This document shows, in pieces, positions 61,301 through 64,000 of a stretch of DNA of 64,000 nt. The stretch comes from Diadema setosum (Eukaryota > Echinodermata > Echinoidea > Diadematoida > Diadematidae). The translations under genes were made by a program, and so were the position numbers. The stretch's first letter is position 1. The number at the start of each line of letters is the position of its first letter. The stretch is from contig NC_092698.1 in assembly GCF_964275005.1 (NCBI RefSeq), positions 26,063,947 to 26,127,946 of the forward strand, given 5' to 3'. The notes under the pieces were generated by a model. The model ran no database searches and was not told the origin of the DNA. It saw nothing but the letters and a program-made list of their open reading frames with translations.

Positions 61301-63876
61301 GCCTCCACTGTAACATACAAAGATACTGTGAATTCCTGGCAAATCAGTCATCTTGCTTCAGTATAGCTAGTGTATTATCAACTCATAGAAATAATGTCAT
61401 TGTCAATTAAGCCTTAAAAATTGCACATCTCCCTTTTTTCCTCAAAGCAAATGTTTTGCTTTCAGTTTTCAGTCTTTCTGTTGGTCAATTACAAAAAACA
61501 AAACAACAAACAAACAAACACAGAAACATGCCACAAGACAACAAAAAGACAGTCTGTCAATTTGGCTTTGAGTACTTTCATGTTTGTTGGATTTACCTCA
61601 ATGTAAGAGCAAGCTACGGTAAGTCAGGTTTGGATAGGAATACAGCTGCAAGACCAACATCTTATTGACAAATTTCTCACATTTATGTTTTCATCTACAT
61701 TGTGTATAAATCTAAAAAAAAAACAAAACACCTCATACACACCAAAACCGAGAAACTAAAATCCTACAAAATTTTCTCAACTTATTGATTTACTTTGAGG
61801 GTAATATTATTCCCTCTGCTTTCTGTAAACTCAAGTGGTCTTTCAGCATGCTAGAAAAGTGTAAATACCCAAATATATTAAATTCTCTTTATAATTCGTT
61901 GTGTGACTGGCAGAAGGACCTTAACATAATGTTAATGTTACCATGCTAGGGCCTTTCCACCTGGCACAGCAAATTATTATTTTCTTTATATCATTGTCCT
62001 GCAGTGACATTACAAACTGTTGAAGTATCCTCAGTCAGACATGGCGGCATCAAAACTTTTAATCAGATTATCCCATTTTTTTCAAACTTCACTAATGTGT
62101 TCCACTAATATTGCTGCATTAACTCAATTAATTTCAGTATCATTCCACTTTTAAAGTCTTGGTGAAGACAGATGACAACAGAATAAAGTGGTAAAGCACT
62201 GAAAAAAAGACACACACAAAAAAGAAACAAGTACAGTGAATGCCATACTGATTTCCTCAGCATGAAGAATGGTATTGCATCAGGAACTCTGATGGGTTTG
62301 ATTCCAACCTTAACCTTTCTCATGTTCTGAGAGTACAGTTGAACCTCTCGTATCCGGACAAGTCGGGACCGGGGCTCATCCGGATAAGGGATTTGGCCGG
62401 ATACGGGAGACTCAATGCTTTATACATGTACATATACATACACATGTACTGATGTAGCCCATTGTAGTACCACATGTAGTAATGTGTATACTGCAACCTT
62501 TTCATTGTTACACTCAGTAACAGACCCCAAAATAGAGGTGTATGCTAATGTTGGAAGTAATATGTAATTCATGTGTGTTTGTGTAGGAGTTCTCGAGGAG
62601 TTGGAAATCCCCCTTTCCTCCCGTAATTATAAAAAAAAAACAACAAATCACGGCGAGATTGCGTCCGTATAATAGAGAGATCCGGATAAAGGGAGGCCGG
62701 ATAAGAGAGGTTCAACTGTACCTGAATTTCAGCTGCTGTGAGGTCCAGGAGTTTCCTAGCCAGCTGCCCTGCCTCCCTCATGCAGTCAATTGCCCCACGA
62801 TCCAGGATGAAGACGTCTCTGGCTGGAGGCCTGTTGGGCATCCCTGAGTGAGCATACTCTGGCATCTCTATTCCATCAGGGACAGTCTTCATGGGACTGA
62901 CCTTTAAGTTAAAGTTAAAGGAACAAGCCTGAATTTTTGTACGCAAACTGACCACAATGACAGCAATACTTGCAGTTCATTTGAATAATATTCATATGAT
63001 GAACAATGGTTTCAAAATGAATCCTGACAAAGTGCTCATGAGTTGTGAGGATATCTAGCCTAACTTAGTTAGTCCTCCTCGTTAGTCCTCATATTGCATT
63101 GTCAAGAATTATATGTAAAAATAAAATATATGAAAGTGTGCATTTACTACCATCATCCATTGAACTAAGCTATAAAGACACTGTCCAACAACCAAGAGAT
63201 ATGTAAGTTAGTCCCTCCAATTTCCTGAAGATGTGGATATAGTACAGTTGAACCTCTCGTATCTGGACAAGTCGGGACCGGGGCTCGTCCGGATAAGGGA
63301 TTTGGCCGGATACAGGAGACTCAATGCTTTATACATGTAGAGTCTACATATACATACACATGTACTGATGTAGCCCATTGTAGTACCACATGTAGTAATG
63401 TGTATACTGCAACCTTTTCATTGTTACACACAGTAACAGACCCCAAAATAGAGGTTCGTGTTTGCAAGAATGAAATCATTTTCTTTTATAAATTCTTGGG
63501 ATGATTTACCTAAATAATTATTAAGAAATGTATCCGTTGGGAATCCCCCTTTCCTCCCGTAATTATTAAAAAAAGATTTAAAAAATCACGGCGAGATTGC
63601 GTCCGGATAATAGAGAGATCCGGATAAAGGGAGGCCGGATAATAGAGGTTCAACTGTATCTCAAACCTGCAAAGCAGGCATTTTCTCAGATTTATCCCAG
63701 ATTTTCACCTTTCCTGGCTTGACAAGAGAGTAATTCGTTGGAATAGCTGGCTCCTCTCCTTTCCTCCATTTCTGAAATATATTAAAGACACCTCTTTGCT
63801 GGCACAGCTGGGCAGTTGCTGCCTTCCTCAAACACCCTCTGCACAAAAGGCTGCTTGCACCCTTTCCTCCAAGCAT
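42285..63876 (-). CDS. METAP1D: Methionine aminopeptidase 1D (type I MetAP, mitochondrial)
   Basis: This enzyme removes the initiator methionine from new proteins, using two divalent metal ions, in mitochondria. Coding exons are 63876-63667, 62901-62722, 59409-59218, 56633-56470, 56001-55904, 54804-54678 and 42465-42285. Every border is GT-AG and the phases close to 383 aa. Residues 1-40 ([20 protein letters not shown]...) are basic and free of acids, as in a mitochondrial targeting peptide, which favours the ATG at 63876. An acceptor-like site at 63903 suggests a 5' UTR intron, so an extra upstream exon is possible. The catalytic His175 (NNVMVHGIP) and the metal ligands Asp192, Asp203, His266 (FVGHG), Glu298 (FTIEP) and Glu329 (QFEHT) are all present. 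Odd points: HADLSE replaces the usual HGD; an acidic 39-residue tail follows the family's normal end; the last intron is 12.2 kb; and MITEs abut three splice donors. Confidence 0.93.
43339..43400. repeat. (GT)n microsatellite
   Basis: GT run with one GC interruption near 43372. It produces a Cys-Val frame that is not a gene. Confidence 0.9.
44584..44760. mobile_element. Palindromic foldback MITE 1 (GTTTCATAAAGCTGTTCGTA)
   Basis: Arms of about 70 bp are near-perfect complements (left CCTGGGTGGCGTTTCATAAA, right TTTATGAAACACCCCCCAGG), including GAACTGATCACCAGTCGCTC. The loop is about 35 bp. Confidence 0.8.
44758..45082. mobile_element. Palindromic MITE 2, abutting MITE 1
   Basis: Ends AGGCCCTGTTTCATAAA and TTTATGAAACAGGGCCT start an inverted repeat of about 65 bp; the centre (about 190 bp) is AT-rich. 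The GTTTCATAAARCTG-TCGTAAAGTT core is shared with MITE 1, so the two are related and lie end to end with no unique sequence between. Confidence 0.75.
46515..46785 (+). mobile_element. 3' fragment of a CR1/L2-type LINE
   Basis: The frame [20 protein letters not shown] matches the conserved C-terminal motif of CR1/L2 ORF2 (compare LFLWNRLPHNIR in the 36.4-kb element). It is followed by an AT-rich 3' UTR with GTTATAAATGCTGTC and an ATT-rich tail. Everything upstream is missing. Confidence 0.6.
46761..47035. repeat. Diverged tandem duplication, about 140 bp
   Basis: Two copies (about 46761-46885 and 46901-47035) share ATTATCATTATYATC, ACATGTGAAAATCTATAATT, TCATTACTTTTCT and GACATGAATTTAG in order. 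It lies at the end of the LINE fragment tail. Confidence 0.7.
47449..48018. mobile_element. TTAA-bounded palindromic MITE (TTAAAGGACAAGTCCACC)
   Basis: A full copy of about 570 bp: the left end TTAAAGGACAAGTCCACCTT mirrors the right end GGTGAACTAAGTGTCCTTTAA. The inverted similarity continues inward (GAATGCAGCAATATTAGTAG, ATCGGACAATCYGTTCAAAA, AGACTACTATAG) so most of the element folds back. Both ends are TTAA. Partial copies lie at 8540-8800 and 61780-62160. Confidence 0.78.
49899..49975. repeat. Short hairpin and direct repeats of GTCATACTAGCCCA
   Basis: TGGGCTAGTATGAC is followed after six bases by its exact complement GTCATACTAGCCCA, and AATAAGTCATACTAGCCCA recurs at about 49957-49974. 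It lies at the 5' edge of the LINE remnant. Confidence 0.7.
49976..51300 (+). mobile_element. Internally deleted CR1-group LINE: SGNH-type ORF1 part joined to endonuclease part and 3' tail
   Basis: An open frame to 50429 (about 150 codons) contains [14 protein letters not shown] and [11 protein letters not shown], matching the SGNH/esterase-like domain of CR1/L2 ORF1. It overlaps, in another frame, an ORF2 start-like segment (about 50393-50896) with the apurinic endonuclease motifs [39 protein letters not shown] and DILVVGDFN. The endonuclease breaks off near 51000, and the 3' UTR follows with GAGGCTACCCTGGTTAAATA and an AAATAAAT tail. The whole reverse transcriptase is missing, so this copy cannot move on its own. 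Confidence 0.78.
51761..52268. mobile_element. 508-bp TIR element related to family A by its ends, with DR1 motif
   Basis: Ends TATGCCTCCGC (51761) and GCGGAGACATA (to 52268) are inverted repeats that match the 4485-5628 element. It contains TGACCTTTGACCT (52072-52084, a perfect DR1 on the - strand) and, near its right end, (GGAC/GGAT)n repeats followed by GACCCGAAAACATAATGCCT. No coding capacity. Confidence 0.7.
52432..53614. mobile_element. TTAA-bounded MITE (ends TTAAAGGTAYTAGCCC) interrupted by a hAT-like element
   Basis: The left end TTAAAGGTATTAGCCCACAT and the right end ATGTGGGCTAGTACCTTTAA are inverted repeats that continue for about 28 bp. Removing the nested 746-bp element at 52509-53254 and one of its target repeats leaves a native element of about 430 bp. 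Confidence 0.7.
52509..53254. mobile_element. Non-autonomous hAT-like element, copy 1
   Basis: Begins CAAGGAGGTT and ends AACCTCCTT, with an exact 8-bp target duplication GATTGCAG on both sides (52501-52508 and 53255-53262). An 8-bp duplication is the hAT hallmark. The inside is non-coding and matches copy 2 at 60345-61079 almost throughout. Confidence 0.8.
55681..55889. mobile_element. TA-target MITE (CTGTAAAAGTGG ends) next to the METAP1D exon 5 donor
   Basis: Ends CTGTAAAAGTGGATATTTTC and its near complement (GAAAATTTCCACTTTTACAG) are flanked by TA on both sides (55679-55680, 55890-55891), as in Tc1/mariner or pogo MITEs. TTTTCGCG words fill the inside. The element ends 15 bases into the intron after METAP1D exon 5. 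Confidence 0.82.
56995..58112. mobile_element. Tandem-array element with DR1 motifs, copy 1 (family B)
   Basis: An entry segment (ACAAGGAAAAGTAGAAATTA, CGCGGTGCG) is followed by TGTCCCCGCCG (57030-57040), whose exact complement CGGCGGGGACA closes the element (58102-58112). Between are about six units of about 158 bp, each with AAGGTCAAAGGTCAAAGAAG, GAAGCCCTCACCTAGTGCCA, AAGCAAACGGAATC and GCGAAGGAGTAGCATTTTG. Near the right end is a (GGACGGACGCAC)n tract. No coding frame. Confidence 0.78.
58244..58559. mobile_element. TTAA-bounded MITE, TTAACCCRYTGAGGACGAGT family, copy 3, interrupted
   Basis: TTAACCCATTGAGGACGAGT at the left and CTTCCTCAACGGGTTAA at the right define the element. Its AAGTATACTYGGGCAAG core is split by the 221-bp TA-target MITE at 58274-58494. 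Confidence 0.72.
58274..58494. mobile_element. TA-target MITE (CTGTATACGYCGTTATTTTC ends) nested in a TTAA MITE
   Basis: Left end CTGTATACGTCGTTATTTTC and right end GAAAATAACGGCGTATACAG are inverted repeats with TA on both sides (58272-58273, 58495-58496). TTCGCGAA words recur inside, as in the 55681-55889 element, but the ends differ. Confidence 0.78.
59452..60342. mobile_element. TTAA MITE, copy 4, reverse orientation, interrupted by the DR1 array element
   Basis: The left part (TTGACCCACTGAGGATGAGC, TGCTTTTGCAACA) and the right part (CCATAGACACCTGCCCAAGT, then CATTGGGTTAA) match the reverse complement of the copy at 58244-58559. The element at 59483-60281 lies between them. The right TTAA is 60339-60342. 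Confidence 0.6.
59483..60281. mobile_element. Tandem-array element with DR1 motifs, copy 2 (family B)
   Basis: Same entry segment and TGTCCCCGCCG / CGGCGGGGACA pair as copy 1 (59518-59528 and 60271-60281), with about four units of about 157 bp. Each unit has AGGTCAAAGGTCA or AGGTCAGAGGTCA. The last unit and the GGACGGAC tail match the last unit of copy 1, so the array varies in unit number between conserved ends. Confidence 0.78.
60345..61079. mobile_element. Non-autonomous hAT-like element, copy 2
   Basis: Begins CAAGGAGGTT and ends AACCTCCTT with the 8-bp target duplication GGTTAAAC (60337-60344 and 61080-61087). The target includes the right TTAA of the MITE at 59452-60342, so it inserted exactly at that junction. 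Similar to copy 1 (52509-53254) over its length, with scattered changes and small gaps. Confidence 0.8.
61780..62160. repeat. Fragment of the TTAAAGGACAAG-type MITE
   Basis: GGGTAATATTATTCCCTCTG, TTTATATCATTGT and CACTAATATTGCTGCATTAA match the right half of the element at 47449-48018. About 90 bp of unrelated sequence (around 61895-61985) interrupts it. 61090-61780 is otherwise unique intron sequence. Confidence 0.55.
62336..62718. mobile_element. pogo/Tigger-like MITE, copy 1, touching the METAP1D exon 2 donor
   Basis: Ends CAGTTGAACCTCTCGTATCC and its complement form (GGATAAGAGAGGTTCAACTG) are flanked by TA (62334-62335 and 62719-62720). The inside matches copy 2 closely (ACATGTACTGATGTAGCCCA and more). 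On the - strand the METAP1D exon ends at 62722 and the intron starts G-TA-CAGTTG, so the TA target repeat is intron bases +2/+3 and the MITE begins at +4. Confidence 0.88.
63245..63656. mobile_element. pogo/Tigger-like MITE, copy 2, near the METAP1D exon 1 donor
   Basis: Same ends and same orientation as copy 1, flanked by TA at 63243-63244 and 63657-63658. It differs by a small insert (GAGTCTAC) and about 60 extra bases near 63455-63540. The - strand intron after coding exon 1 starts at 63666, so the MITE begins at +11. Confidence 0.87.
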
Positions 63877-64000
63877 AGCTAAGACAGGATGTATCACGTG
63901 ATCTGTGCAATGAAACAAATAAGGGAAAATTTGCCAAGTCTCTTTCAACAAAATTTGAAACGTTGTTTCCCTCACTTTTATGAGATGAGACCAGAAGGGC

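Overview
The window looks like nuclear DNA from a marine invertebrate deuterostome. An echinoderm is my best guess; a hemichordate or cephalochordate is possible. The reasons are AT-rich sequence, introns with GT-AG borders, a one-exon rhodopsin-like receptor, many small terminal-inverted-repeat (TIR) elements, CR1/L2-type LINE pieces and very long (TA)n runs. There are no operons and nothing bacterial.

Three host genes can be supported. (1) A six-exon class I SAM-dependent methyltransferase on the + strand (1818-6969, 282 aa), with all splice phases closing. (2) A one-exon class A GPCR on the - strand (13200-14618, 472 aa) with a non-standard YRL in place of DRY. (3) A seven-exon mitochondrial-type methionine aminopeptidase, METAP1D, on the - strand (coding 63876 down to 42285, 383 aa), with all five classes of metal ligand and the catalytic histidine present. 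Its last intron is about 12.2 kb.

Layout: 1-1.8 kb non-coding; 1.8-7 kb methyltransferase, with a 1.1-kb TIR element in an intron; 6.8-11.7 kb a diverged duplication of the methyltransferase last exon plus its 3' flank, broken up by hairpins, (TA)n and a tRNA-like insert; 11.8-12.8 kb a pogo-like fragment and a degenerate array; 13.2-14.6 kb GPCR; 14.6-36.3 kb a gene desert with microsatellites and three GC-richer patches that may be regulatory; 36.4-37.6 kb a 5'-truncated LINE with an open reverse transcriptase frame; 38-42 kb TTAA-bounded elements; 42.3-63.9 kb METAP1D, whose introns are crowded with nested elements.

The most unusual signals are these. Three METAP1D 5' splice sites lie within 15 bases of a TA-target MITE, one MITE starting at intron position +4. 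Three separate TIR element families carry perfect nuclear-receptor DR1 motifs (AGGTCAAAGGTCA), in two cases as tandem arrays. A diverged inverted pair contains a hammerhead-ribozyme core. A deleted LINE joins an SGNH-esterase ORF1 part directly to an endonuclease part. There is also a clear nesting history of TTAA, DR1 and hAT-like elements. The genes have no evident shared pathway. I saw no retrovirus-like, LTR or Polinton element.
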